From contig OX387604.1 of NCBI GenBank assembly GCA_947568835.1, positions 26,379,076 to 26,443,075 on the forward strand: DNA of 64,000 nt, read 5' to 3'. Position numbers and translations under genes: made by a program. Positions 1-11,985 of this stretch are shown here, piece by piece. Every line of letters begins with the position of its first letter. Position 1 is the stretch's first letter. The stretch comes from Protonemura montana (Eukaryota; Arthropoda; Insecta; Plecoptera; Nemouridae). A model generated the notes under the pieces. It made no database searches and had not been told where the DNA came from. It saw only the letters and a list, made by a program, of their open reading frames with translations.

Positions 1-850
1 GATCACATGACCCACCAATGAAACTATTTCATTTTCTTCCAACTGAACCAAAAGAAAATATCACGTGCAGCCTGAAAGTTATCCAAACTCGTTTTACTCT
101 TTTAAACATCAAAATGAACAAAATATTGAGTATGGACACAGATGGGTATTTTTTCTAATCATCTTTCTGTCGATTTTTGCTAGTTTTGCTAGAATTTCAT
201 GAATTGAATGGAATTGCTTGTATTGTACCTATCATTAAAAAACCATGTACCCACATAATGGCATATGATAAGTCAATATCTAAAATGTGTATTCTATGTT
301 ATGTGCTTAAAATGTAAAATCTCTTTGACAGAATCAGCTTACAATCAGTTTAAAGCTTGGTGTTAGTTAGTTATGTTTAAGAAGATATCATGGTGCATAC
401 AATGCACTTCTTAAGCTGATAGATTCCTTAATAAATAACTCAACTATAGATTCTTTAAGAAATGTGTTTTAAGAAATGAAATGAAAATTTGTTTCTGGTA
501 ATGCTGGTTCAAACGGCGTATACCAGTGAACCAGTATCATGCATGTACCAGTTTTTTTTTTAGTATTATGTATATATGCATATCTTTATTAATATTAAAC
601 GTATCTTTATATAAGCTAGAAAATTGACTGTCTTAATTTCATGTAATTGATCAATTTATAGACAATAAACAATATTATTATTATTATTATTATAAATTGA
701 CTTCGACACTCAGGAAGTAAATGCAATATTTAGACGCTGTGTAGATGATTATAAGGCTGTGAACAATTGATCTGGATTACATTTACCAGTGGCGTTGTGT
801 TAGTTTTCTGTCACTTAATACAAATGAAGTAGTCAGGAAATTAACCATAA
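1..850. other. Non-coding, AT-rich, nothing recognised
   Basis: I see no coding region, RNA gene or recognisable element here. There is only a short ATT microsatellite near 673-692 and some A/T runs. Confidence 0.6.
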
Positions 851-1158
851 TCGATCACGAATCTCCAGGATCGATCCTGACTCTCCAGGATCGATCCTGA
901 TTCTCCAGGATCGATCATGAGTCTCCAGGATCGATCCTGAGTCTCCAGGATCAAACCTAACTCTCTAGGATCGATCCTAACTCTCCAGGATCGATCCTGA
1001 CTCTCCAGGAACGTTCATGAGTCTCCAGGATCGATCCTGAGTCTCCAGGATCGATCATGAGTCTCCAGGATCGATCCTGACTCTCCAGGATCGATCATGA
1101 GTCTCCAGGATCGATCACGAATCTCCAGGATCGATCATGAGTCTCCAGGATCGAGCCC
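851..1158. repeat. 20-bp minisatellite with GGATCGATCC core
   Basis: About 15 tandem copies of a 20-bp unit (tctccaggatcgatcctgac). Variation is mostly at the last bases of the unit (ctgac, catga, cacga). Each unit centres on the palindrome AGGATCGATCCT or a one-base variant. There are no unique spacers between units, so it is a plain minisatellite. Confidence 0.93.
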
Positions 1159-1377
1159 GGAATGCAGGATAAAGCTGATGCAGCCGCGTGGCTCAGGAGC
1201 GAATCATTGATCCTGGGAAAATGGCTGTGCTCTGGATATGAGCAGTGATGGTAACAGCTTGCATCCCCAACCAACGCTTTACTAGCGCAGTCCCCTTTCA
1301 CGTCGCTACTGTAAACTTCAGACATTTCACTTACAAACATTGAATAAAGAAAGTCTTAGAAATAATAACATTACTTA

Positions 1378-1670
1378 ACAAAAACTATTTCAACTGGGCT
1401 TTGAATGCTAAGTAAAGAACAACTAAATTTCCCAACGTTTCGTAACTTGTACCTGTTACTTTATTAAGGGTTAGAGCAGTCCTGACAATTTTCTGATAAC
1501 AAAGAACCACATAAAATTATAACAATTACCAAGTTCAATCTTCCTAAATGCATCTAAATAAAATAATCAGAGTCAATAACGCAAAAACTAATGTATTTAG
1601 TATTTTCTGAAATAAAATCCCGAACACATTGGTGCTTTTTACTAACTAACCAATTATGTGTATGGAAATA
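1378..1670 (+). mobile_element. Foldback element, single arm (partial copy)
   Basis: Matches one arm of the foldback family seen in full at 22236-22847 and 51811-52410. It opens with the shared aaaactatttcaactggg block and runs through the shared ctgacaattttctgataac and aataatcag blocks. The opposite arm is missing, so it cannot form the long hairpin. Confidence 0.8.
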
Positions 1671-1734
1671 ACGGCAATCATAAGGAATCAACATTTTAAT
1701 AATCATTTGTTCGGGATGAGGATTGGGGTTGGAG

Positions 1735-1790
1735 TTAAGAGAGGAGAGAAGAGGAGAGAAGAGGAGAGGAGAGGAAAGGGAGTGGGGGAT
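1735..1790 (+). repeat. GA-rich (purine) low-complexity tract
   Basis: A G/A-only stretch made of short ggagagaa-like units. Small open frames over it are composition artefacts. Confidence 0.8.
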
Positions 1791-1921
1791 TTTCAAAAGG
1801 AGCATAATTGGCATGAAATCCCATTTGTTCTGGTTTTACACAAAATAATTTGACTCTGGGAATATAAACTGTATTAGAGAACCTTGGGGGATGCGTTTGT
1901 ATTGGTTTCAGGGTGATCTTG

Positions 1922-1980
1922 TACACGTGACTCTTGCACGTGACTCTTGCACGTGACTTGCACGTGCTACTACGTGCAGG
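1922..1980. repeat. Short tandem repeat of CACGTG E-boxes
   Basis: Three to four imperfect copies of a unit close to cacgtgactcttg, each carrying the palindromic E-box CACGTG. It lies just upstream of a SINE. A similar cluster sits at 33380-33429. Regulatory meaning is not shown. Confidence 0.7.
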
Positions 1981-2002
1981 TGCTTCCTATTAAGCAATTG
2001 GC

Positions 2003-2396
2003 CACTGACTTAACGTCCCTTCCGAAGGACGGTACAACTCGAACAACAGGATTCCTCTACAAATCCATGCTGTCGAGAGGTTGATAAGCAAGGCGAGTAA
2101 AGTTGCTGTACTAACTTTCATATCTCCAACCTCTCTCCCGAACAGAACTGGTCATGTGTATGATGGTTACCTATCCAATACCTGATCCAGCGCAGTGTTG
2201 CTTAACTTTCATCCCTCCAGCCTCTCTCCCCAACAGAACTGGTCGTGTGATGGTGGTCACGCATCCAATACCTGACTCAGCGCAGCGTTGCTTAACTTTC
2301 ATCCCTCCAACCTCTCTCCCGAACAGAACTGGTCGTGTGTATGATGGTCACCCATCCAATACCTGATTCAGCGCAGTGTTGATAAACTTTCATTGA
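2003..2396 (-). mobile_element. 5S rRNA-derived SINE (copy A, inverted, with three 5S modules)
   Basis: On the minus strand this carries the family tail (hairpin cgtccttcggaagggacg, cut short here) joined to three successive modules. Each module contains the 5S-like block ending in GGATgggTGACC or a variant. It continues directly into the 36-bp satellite at 2397-3299, whose unit is itself part of this SINE. Confidence 0.85.
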
Positions 2397-3299
2397 TAAG
2401 CAAGGCAAGTGAAGTTGCTTTCGAGAGTTTGATAAGCAAGGCGAGTGAAGTTGCTGTCGAGAGGTTGACAAGCAAGGCAAGTGAAGTTGCTGTCGAGAGG
2501 TTGATAAGCAAGGCGAGTGAAGTTGCTATCGAGAGGTTGATAAGCAAGGCGAGCAAAGTTGCTGTCGAGAGGTTGATAAGCAAGGCGAGTGAAGTTGCTG
2601 TCGAGAGGTTGATAAGCAAGGCGAGTGAAGTTGCTGTCGAGAGGTTGATAAGCAAGGCGAGTAAAGTTGCTGTCGAGAGGTTGACAAGCAAGGCAAGTGA
2701 AGTTGCTGTCGAGAGGTTGATAAGCAAGGCGAGTGAAGTTGCTGTCGAGAGGTTGATAAGCAAGGCGAGTGAAGTTGCTGTCGAGAGTTTGATAAGCAAG
2801 GCGAGTGAAGTTGCTGTCGAGAGGTTGATAAGCAAGGCGAGTGAAGTTGCTGTCGAGAGGTTGATAAGCAAGGCGAGTGAAGTTGCTGTCGAGAGGTTGA
2901 TAAGCAAGGCGAGTGAAGTTGCTGTCGAGAGGTTGTTAAGCAAGGCGAGTGAAGTTGCTGTCGAGAGGTTGATAAGCAAGGCGAGTGAAGTTGCTGTCGA
3001 GAGGTTGATAAGCAAGGCGAGTGAAGTTGCTGTCGAGAGGTTGATAAGCAAGGCGAGTGAAGTTGCTGTCGAGAGGTTGATAAGCAAGGCGAGTGAAGTT
3101 GCTGTCGAGAGGTTGATAAGCAAGGCGAGTGAAGTTGCTGTCGAGAGGTTGATAAGCAAGGCGAGTGAAGTTGCTGTCGAGAGGTTGATAAGCAAGGCGA
3201 GTGAAGTTGCTGTCGAGAGGTTGATAAGCAAGGCGAGTGAAGTTGCTGTCGAGAGGTTGATAAGCAAGGCGAGTGAAGTTGCTGTCGAGAGGTTGATAG
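2397..3299. repeat. 36-bp minisatellite derived from the 5S SINE tail
   Basis: About 25 near-identical copies of a 36-bp unit (gataagcaaggcgagtga plus agttgctgtcgagaggtt). The unit equals a segment present once in SINE copies such as 54359-54395. That segment is bounded there by the direct repeat GCTGT, which gives exactly 36 bp. Because 36 is divisible by three and the unit has no stops in some frames, it creates open frames of over 300 codons on both strands. Those are artefacts. The 3' part of the array is the most homogeneous, suggesting recent expansion. Confidence 0.95.
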
Positions 3300-3319
3300 T
3301 CACCCATCTAATGAATGGT

Positions 3320-5525
3320 TCTCGCAATGTTATCTGTAAATGTGTTTCACTGTTGGGCTATTATGTTTATCAGACAGAAGCAAATTAAGTCTGATCTCCG
3401 ACGGAAGCTTATTTTATATTGATCTCATCTGCAACAATTGTGCACCAATTAGTTTCGTATCAGTGACATATAAGGGAAGAAGATCATTGGTACATTTGCA
3501 TATTATTAATAACTTCTGTCTGAAAGAATTGATTTGTAATATGTAGCGTATTGCTCTAATATCTGCTCTAATATCTGCTCTAATATCAATGCAAGTGTTC
3601 GTGGGGAAATCCGTCTGATACGGGGGATAAATAATTGTATTAATAACTGGCGGCATCTGCACCATCACCCTATCTCCCCCCCACCCCCACCCCCTTCTAG
3701 CAGGGTATGGGGGGACTAGGCCCCGTCTAAGCGAAAATATTGCTTTCACGTTCATTTGTACCCTTTCCGAAAATCACAACATTTTGACGAGATCTCATAT
3801 CCTTACAATGAAGTACTTGAGTAAATGCCACAAAATCGCTCTGACCGATTGTTAGTAACCTGTAATTCGTCGAAATAAACTGAATGTGCTCTTTTTTTAA
3901 ACTTATTTCCAAAAATTAACCAAATTTAAAGTTCAACAGAAACAAACGATTACAAAATCTGAGCTATAATAGTAACATTTTAACGTCACTTCGAACGGAA
4001 CGTTGGGTGGTTTACCCATACTTTTATTACTTTCATTACCGGAGCAAATCGATTCAAACTGTCGACCCGGCAAAATTAAATCTTAAAAAATTTCATCTGG
4101 GTCGCCTTCGGTAGAATAATGAAAAGAAGATAATTAATTGCTAAAGTGCAGTTAATTTGTGTGCGTTCATGTAAATATTGTGACATTACACAGCTGTCTC
4201 GTTTTCGCTGGCCACCCCCTCACCCTCCCCTCTCAAATATTGCTGCCATAGCAGGCAGTGGTCAATAACTACAATATTTGAACTTGAAGGAGACGGATGA
4301 CAGAATTTAAACGACATTTTGCCACTATTTCAATGCCAGCTGCTAATTTTTTTCACGACTCCTTTATAACCAAAAATATCCCAACCCCCAGTGCAACTAA
4401 GAAATCGTTTGTCAGTGATATTGACCGAACAAATCGGATATCGCTCGACATAATTACAAATAAATAGAAATGTTTCCGAAATTATGTTGTGTCGATTGCT
4501 TTTTTAATCTACTACAATCGTTCAGCAAGACAGACCATGCTTGAGACTTTGCTTGAGACCAAAGACCTCACGTGACGTCACAATCGTATATACAGTTGTG
4601 TTAGTCTTACCTTGCCACAAGCTGGTGGACTCTGATTACACATTGCCAACTTTAGAATGCAAAATAAAGCCAATCTTCACCGGGGAGTTTGAAATTAACC
4701 AGAATATTATGATCAAACAATGCATCATGCACTTAAATTCTTTGTGGATTTATCAGTTTATTTACGTGAAATTAATTCTATTGAAAAATAAGAACTTAAA
4801 TGCAAAACTAAAAGTCCTAATGACTTCTGCTAAATACCTACCGTACACTAGCGGATTCTAGCAATGGCTGCCAAAAAGCAGTTTGCGAGCTTGGTTTCCT
4901 GCCTAAACCTGATAAAAGTTAAAAGTAATCCAAAATATATTAATTTTAACTTTGGTTGATAAACATCTATTGTTTTTCATTAAATATTTTGTTTTCCTAA
5001 AATTATTAAATGTTTCAACCAAAGAAAAACATTATTTTGTTGCTTTTAAATCGGATAGTTAACAGTAGCATCATGGTGTCATGTTTTCTAGGTTGGTACA
5101 AGCACCCCAGAAAGTGGCAAACTCAAATTAATCCTAGTGTAGCGGTGTTTGTGCGGCTGCGAACTTCGATTCATCTGTCAGTTGCCACGATTTGGTTAGG
5201 GAGTGTACAACCGAAACGGGAGATAAGTTGTGTTTCTAGAATGTGAGTATTCTTAGCAGTTGTGTGTGTTTTGCAGTATGTAGCATTAATCCCACTAGAT
5301 TTGCTGTTATTTTATTGAGTTGTTGCTCTCACAGGATGCACAGAGTGTAAACTCACTGTGTGTTATTTCCACCTTCCAGCCTGTTGCATGTGCCAGCGTT
5401 GACATGACACCTCCATTTACTGTGTGAAACCAAAGGTTGTTTTTGCTAGTATCTGTGGTATTACTGTCTAACTCAGTATCACCACAATTTTTTACAGTTC
5501 AGTGTCGGAATTCTGAAGTCGTACC
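3320..5525. other. Intergenic / CYB561 upstream region
   Basis: No coding signal found. It holds a C-rich tract near 3676-3700, a short ctctaatatctg triplication near 3553-3587 and a consensus CRE (TGACGTCA) at 4573-4580. A 5' UTR intron is possible, with donor-like gtgagt near 5241 and acceptor tttttacag just before 5498, but it cannot be confirmed. Confidence 0.5.
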
Positions 5526-8500
5526 ATGGAGGCTGACGATGAGAGGCTGTCTGGATTTACCATAACATTAGGGATAACAGAAGCTGTCGGATCCCTTGCT
5601 GTTATATTGGTTATCATATGGACCAGCAACTATCGGGGTGGATTCTCCTGGACTTCGAATCTGGATACGCAATTTAATTGGCACCCTCTTTTGATGACAA
5701 TTGGAATGATATTCCTGTATGGAAACTGTAAGTTCGTTTTTTAAGTAACGCATTGTATGTATATTTGGTTTAATGTTTGCTAACAGCTGTTACAGGTTTT
5801 GTTGAATACCGCAGATATTTCATATATATATGATGCTATTTAATACTTATGGTGAATTCACTCTTATTTCAGCCATTTTAGTGTACCGTGCATTGCGGGA
5901 CCGCAAGAAGAAACAGTTGAAGCTTGCACATATGATTCTGCACGTGACGGCATTCGTTTTGGCTGTGATCGCGCTTCAGGCTGTCTTTGACACACACAAC
6001 CTGAAGAAGCCGACACCAATACCTAATTTATACACCCTTCACAGTTGGGTTGGTCTCATTGCCATCATCTTATTTGCCTGCCAGGTATGTACTTTGACTT
6101 ATCTATCAGAAATTTGCAGAGGCTCAAATTGTTCAAAATAAAATGATGAAGCAATTTTTGTTAGGTGTCTATTGGGTTATCTTGGTAATCATAAAATAAG
6201 TCAATCTTTTTTGGCTAGCTAGAAAATCTTGGGGTAGAAACCAATTGAATAGCTCCATTACATAGCCACATCTCTTTAAAGTAGACAAAGGTAGACTATC
6301 CAATATTTAAAATACTTCACGGCCAGAAAAGTATTTCACAACCTGGTGTAGTGATATTATAAAAACTTTCTGATGAGTGCTTGGAGCATAATAATATTAC
6401 CACTTGGGTTTTCATGCGTCAAAATATTTGGCTACTTTGTCTAAAATTTCAATAACTATGTTACTGCAGTTTTCATGATCTAGGGAGAAGTATAGACGTT
6501 GAACTAATTGGATTTTACTTTTATATAATAACAGTTAAGCATCTGAGTATGAAATTGTATGTACGGTGGGCAGTATTCTTATTATCACTAATATTCTCTC
6601 AAGAATTGATGATCAATCCAGGACTTGAACCCTGAACCTCGATCTCCACCTATTGTGTGTGTAGCTCTAATCACTGGAACCATTGAGTGCAGGTTTTAGG
6701 TAGAGAAACAACGTCAATGTTACAGCTTCTGCGTGAAAGATGGCCGCCAAATGACTACCTTACCAACAAAAATGCAGAGTACCTGAACATCACGTTAAGT
6801 GGAGCCACTGTCGTATGAAATTTAATTTCGATATTTCTCGTAGGTTATACCTACTCGCTTTTAAATATCGTTACGTGTATATCAATCGTTGAGGTAAACA
6901 TTGATGGAGATTTTTTGAGCATGTAAAGTCTCAAAAGTAAGTTAACCTACGAGAAATATCTAAATTAAATTTCATACGACAGTGGCTCCTTTTAACGTGA
7001 TGTTCCGGTACTCTGCATTTTTGTCGGTAAGGTAGTCATTTGGCGGCCATCTTTCACGCAGAGACAGTAACATTGACGTTGAAACTCTGCCTATAACCTA
7101 CACTCAACGCTGGAACAAACCGGACACGAACTTTTAGAGAAGTTTTTAGTGCATTTGTTAAGAAAGACGAGCCTTCAAGAAGTTAATGCTGTGAATGCTC
7201 AGTAGCGCTGATTTCAGTGACGCTATACTTTAAAGACATCTATTCTAGCTCGGTTTCACTGACACTATTTGTCTGATCGAAATGATACTAATATTTCTGA
7301 AATCGTCGTGCGTTAGAGAATATTTTAACAAATTATCGCTATCAAAATTGTGTTTACCGGTGAGATTTCGGCGTTGAAACATGGACGGAGTTTTTTACTC
7401 ATTGTAACTCAATTAAAAACAATAATTGTATTTGTAATTAGTTAAGTAAGATGTCTGAAAACTTGTTATTCTCTCAAGATTAGTAATGTAGATGAAATAC
7501 AAAATTGTGAATTACTCAACTTCATCACTTCTTGGTAAACCAATGGCGACAAAAAAAAGTTAGTTTTTCTGAGTTTCCCACAAATGTCCAGCAGAATAAT
7601 TGTTTGAGTATTTTATTAGTTAGTTAGCAACACTTGAGAATAAATAAAACCATGCAAACAGATTTGCTCTAATGCCGATTTCCACGTTCTTTATGTGCAT
7701 AACTCACAGGAAGTTGTGAAGTGAACTTGCCAAGAGATTTCTAGAAAACCTACAAATTGTTAAAGAAATTTCTTGACCACGCGACTGCGATCTCTCTTTT
7801 GCTTATTTCAAGTTTCAACAAAACTATTCTCCAGCCTCTTGATATTATTTTTAACAATCTTCCTAACAATGTACCTACAATTGCTGATTTTTCAAAGTTT
7901 AGACGCACTATTAAAAAATTGTTATTATACAAAGGTTTTTATAATATTGAGAAATTTTATAAATTATACATGAATGATTGGACAAAGGTGTGATTGTTGT
8001 TACTCTAGAATTTCACATGACTATCTTAGTATTTTAGTTGACAATTTATTTGTAATGTGTAATCATAAAGTATTTTTAATCTTGACGAGTTCACATGCTT
8101 TTACTATTTGAATGTAAGCCCTGTGATAATAGACAAATAAAGGTACAATACAATACAATACAATACAATACAATACAATACAATATATTGGGTTGAGCAC
8201 GAAGGTTTTAGAGGTTATGTATGTTTGTAATTTGTTTTTGTTGCAGTGGGTTGCTGGATTGGTGACTTTCATCTTCCCGGGACTGCACTCCATGTTACGA
8301 GCCGCTTATCTCCCAGTTCACATTTTCTTCGGACTTTCTGGATTCGTCTTCGCGGTTGTCGCTGCACTCCTAGGGATTTCTGAGAAGGCAATCTGGGCTA
8401 TGTAAGTTTTCTTGTATTTATTTTACAATAGGGAAATCTCCTTAATATTATTATTTAATTATTATCATTGTGTTCAAATACGCGTTTAAAATAAAATCTG

Positions 8501-9757
8501 TGGTATTTTTTCTTTTTATAATCCGATCATAACTTTTCTATTTCTATTTGTTTTAAGAATGGCTAAAATATAAATTCTCGTGGCGGGATGAAAACGGGCT
8601 GTGACCTCAGAAATTCTGTTCTGACGTCATTTTGGGTCTCCTTTGCGTTCGCTTCTGTTTCTTGACGTTTTTTTACGTCAGATTTCACTTCATGTCATAA
8701 AAAATGGCGACCCTCGTTTTCGTACGAGATGAAACGCAAACATTTTAAACAGATATATTTTATTCAAAATTGCATTTAGAAGAAAATAAAAAAATATGTG
8801 TTTATTATTTTCTCACAAAAAATAAATAAAAAAATAGTTTCAAATTTAAAGAGATTTTACAATTAACTTGCGAAAAACGTCTTAATTATTTTCAGCGATT
8901 TGTTCTTTGTAAAAACATAGAATCAGTTTGAGAATAATTATCGTAGAAATAAAATAAATTCATTTATAAGTGAAGCTAGGAACTTGTGCTGAGGAACATA
9001 GTTTTGACTAAAAGTGGATAAAAATAATATTTTAGGGTAAAAGTTGTGACAATCATTTGGCTGTTTAAGTAATATCATATTATTTCGACGGTAGTGACTG
9101 TGGTTGTGCCACGAGATAATGCATTGTCGTTGATTTGTTGTCAATGATTTAAAATAAAGCTCAAGTTTGGAGAAGGTTGGACCAAACATTTTTGCGTGCA
9201 AAAATTTTCTGATGCATGCAATAAAATAATAAGGAAAATTATGTTTTGCAAAAATAATAGCGGTGAAACTGCCTATAGGTGGACTGCCTATAAATGGACT
9301 GCCTATAGGTGGACTGCCTTTAGCTGGACTGCCTATAACATGTGATTTTAGCTTACAATTTTTATATAATACAATTTCTATGTTTTTTTTTGTTTTTTTT
9401 GTTTTTTAATGTGTGTAAATGACCACAATGCAAACCAGCATCTTGTATGTTTTAGGTTACTATGACATTAACGTTATTATTATTATTTGGGCTTGTGACC
9501 TAACCTAAGTTTTTGCTGCTGAAGAAGTCACTTTTAGTAGAGAGTAATTTACTTGAGTTTCTGAATTTTAATTTCAATGTAATCGTTGTTTCAGAGGAGA
9601 TTATCAACATTTACCTTCGGAAGCCATCCTAGTGAACTCGCTAGGGATTTCACTTATCATATTTGCCAGTCTCGTCATGTACTTAGTAACTGAATCAAGG
9701 TTCAAGCGCCAACCCATCCCAGAAGACGAAATGCTTATCAATTCAAGTTATGAGTAG
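5526..9757 (+). CDS. CYB561: Cytochrome b561 (ascorbate-dependent transmembrane reductase), 4 exons
   Basis: Coding exons: 5526-5727, 5873-6084, 8247-8401, 9595-9757, ending in TAG. Phases close (1, 0, 2), giving 243 aa, usual for the family. The protein is a six-helix membrane protein that moves electrons from cytosolic ascorbate across a membrane to an acceptor such as monodehydroascorbate or Fe3+. The four heme-ligand histidines are at 53 (FNWHPLLM), 87 (LAHMILH), 124 (TLHSWVG) and 163 (PVHIFFG). Spacings of 34, 37 and 39 match the family apart from a three-residue insertion in the loop before His124. The GNSILVYR motif after helix 2 and the LPSEA..NSLG motif of the last helix are also present. 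The start has a good context (gtaccATGg). All four exons have GT-AG borders. Intron 2 holds a tRNA-SINE, a MITE and a LINE fragment. Which paralogue this is within the family cannot be told. Confidence 0.96.
6590..7240 (-). mobile_element. tRNA-derived SINE split by a MITE
   Basis: On the minus strand 6602-6680 reads as a tRNA-like head, with a B-box-like ggttcaagtcc (plus-strand 6621-6631) and an A-box-like tgattagagc next to 6670. A MITE at 6681-7109 interrupts it at the A-box side. The SINE resumes at 7110 and shares a block (gctgtgaat ... cagtgacgctat, near 7183-7227) with the second copy at 25780-26135. Confidence 0.65.
6681..7109. mobile_element. Long-hairpin MITE, copy 1 (7-bp TSD CTGGAAC)
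   Basis: A foldback element of about 430 bp. The two arms are inverted copies of each other over about 190 bp, sharing blocks such as cgtatgaaatttaattt, gactaccttacc and aatgcagagtacc. The ends are cattgagtg and cactcaacg (canonical CGTTGAGTG). It is flanked by CTGGAAC on both sides. There is no open frame for a transposase, so it is non-autonomous. Confidence 0.9.
7757..8187 (+). mobile_element. Non-LTR retrotransposon 3' end with (CAATA)n tail
   Basis: Frame 7757-7993 encodes a peptide with the FNNLPNNV...FSKFRR and [14 protein letters not shown] pattern found after the reverse transcriptase in Jockey/CR1-type LINEs. A short 3' UTR and nine CAATA pentamers (about 8143-8186) follow. The 5' end is missing, so this is a dead truncated copy inside CYB561 intron 2. 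Confidence 0.6.
8402..9594. other. CYB561 intron 3
   Basis: No gene or clear transposon seen. It holds a 15-bp tandem repeat at 9267-9340 and AT-rich sequence elsewhere. Two TGACGTCA-like words fall near 8620-8680 in a GC-richer patch that may be an old degraded element. Confidence 0.5.
9267..9340. repeat. 15-bp tandem repeat (actgcctataggtgg)
   Basis: Five imperfect copies of a 15-bp unit inside CYB561 intron 3. Confidence 0.9.
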
Positions 9758-11947
9758 TGAATTACCGATCCTACTGCTTGGTACTTATCATAATCGACAA
9801 CATATTTTTGTGTTTGATCGGGTGCTATTCTTACGTACCTATTACAAGGTCTTGTCTCTTTTAGTGAATCCATGTTTGCAAAATGATTATTCCCCCATAT
9901 TAATATGTGTATTTTAATTAGCATGTGACTTGCCTAACTAGTTATTTGACTATAAATAGGTGTTGTGATTTAAATTATATATTTGTGGTCTGGTATGATC
10001 TATTTAATCGGAAACAATATGGCTGTAACTTCCCTACAACATGTGGTGCTGTTTTATTTGTTTACAAAAGTTGACATACATTTTTGTATGATTTTAATGC
10101 AAAACTTAATGTTGGACCCCATTGCAAGAATCCCTGGATCTCTCTAAAAGTAATCAACTCCATGCTTGATTGAAAATACTACAAAAAACCCGTCTATAAT
10201 CGTAAGTGTCTGGCTGTTGCTTTAGCAAATACCTAAATGACATAATTGGGTGCTTTAATTGGCATTCATTTTCCACTAAAAACTCTCTCAACTGCCATAG
10301 TTGGAAATTACACCATCTCAGCTTCAGAAACAAGCTAAACGTACTAGCTTAAATTAATGCCTTTGTTTCAGTGCTCGACAAATATGTATTAACGAGGAAT
10401 AATTGCAAGGAGTATTGAGCAGTAAAGAGGATATATGCCTACCTCTCTCCCCAAACCCCATGATAGTTAGCTTATCAGTAATATTTATTATTTACTTATT
10501 ATATTACTTACTAGTATTTGTTTCTCTGTAAACTTCAAACCTATGCAAACGAGGAATATCATTGTAGTTTTAGCACAATTTTTAAGACTGAAGAACTGTA
10601 AGATTATGGATTTTAATTGGCCTATGGCTTTGTTTGGAACATTATGCTGGTCCTATTTTTTCATGCACAGCTTTCTTATCGATGTTTCTATTCTCTCGGT
10701 GTTTGTGTCTGAATAAAATATTTTGTTCTGTAAATATGTTGAGTTTTAATAGTGTTAAAAACCTTAGGCAAGCAACGTTATTGTTTTGCAATTTTCCATT
10801 CATGTTCCTTACTTTTTCTGTGGTTGCAACACCCGCAATCGCATACCTCTGATGAAAGAAGAGGGGCCAGCGCTACTTTTGCACAATTTTATCATGGTTT
10901 TGGACCCAATTCCATGATTTTAAATAGTACTTATGTGGTGGTCTCTGTAGCAAATAAATGTGAGTCTCTCTGCGCTTACTTGTTGCAGGTACAAATTTGT
11001 TTATTTGTTTATTTATTTGTTGCCAACTGACAAAATACATTGTTTTTGTATGGGCCATAAGAACTAGAGATTTAGGAAATGTAACATAGTAACTTATAAT
11101 ATAATGTATAGCCGTGAATACAATAATAGCCGTGAAAAAACATTTAAGCAAACAAACAGTTAAAAAATGTTTCTATTTGGGTGTCAAATTTAGTGAATTT
11201 GAAAGCGTTCGCCATAAGGTCATGTGATATCTTGGCTGTTACCAGGGTTGACCAAATGTAGTCTCAAGCGAGGGCAATGTAGCTAAACTCTTAATAAGTA
11301 TGAAATGTTTTGGCACATTGCATGTATTAATTAAGCCCAATAAAGAGCCTTTTGTTACTCGACTCGAGACCTTCAGAAGAAAAAGTCGCAATAAAGTATA
11401 TACGATAGGAATACAGATATCTATTAAAAAGGGAGGTTACGTGAGTGATGGAGCCTAATCTGATTTGACTTTGACAGTTGAGGCATTAGTTGGTGAGTGA
11501 TGTTTTGGAAAACCTGTAGTAGGCTAAGCCACAGAAAATGCAATGTTAACCGTATCGGTGTTCGTTTTGGCGTTTTGGGATTAGCTGTGTGCTCTCACTA
11601 AAGGTAATTCAATACGAAAAAGTAAAACTTGTTTGCTATTATCTTAGAAATTGGTATTACTAAGTGTTGCCATGCTAGAAATTTGCTGTAGGCTGAAGGT
11701 TAATGCTCATAAGATCTGTGCTCTGGTTTTAGTAAATATCTGATAATCAGTTTGATAACATGTGAAGTGTCTCTCTCGTCTAGGGCTTGGCGTTTTAGGA
11801 TGCATAATCTGCTATATGCATCTATGTGTGCTATACTTACCACACATTATGCAGCCTTCCACTTTTATCTTTTACAGATTAAGTGATCCTTTTTCAAACA
11901 GAACATAGGAACAATCCATCTCCAATTGCTAATTATCTCATTTTCAG
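9758..11947. other. CYB561 3' UTR and CYB561-Pld intergenic region
   Basis: No further coding region is supported. Candidate poly(A) signals AATAAA at 10712-10717 and 10953-10958 would give CYB561 a 3' UTR of about 1.0-1.2 kb. The sequence before 11947 (ttttcag acceptor) indicates that at least one non-coding 5' exon of Pld lies in or before this region. I could not place it. Confidence 0.45.
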
Positions 11948-11985
11948 CTCTATGCCAAGGTGGTTTTGTAATATTGTTACCAAAA

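Noticed and set aside
851..1158. CRISPR-like array
   Set aside because: The units are contiguous with no unique spacers and the DNA is eukaryotic; the same holds for all other arrays here.
2368..3388. Open frames of 319-331 codons on both strands
   Set aside because: They are read-through of a 36-bp satellite with no stops in the unit; the peptide is a perfect 12-residue repeat in every open frame.
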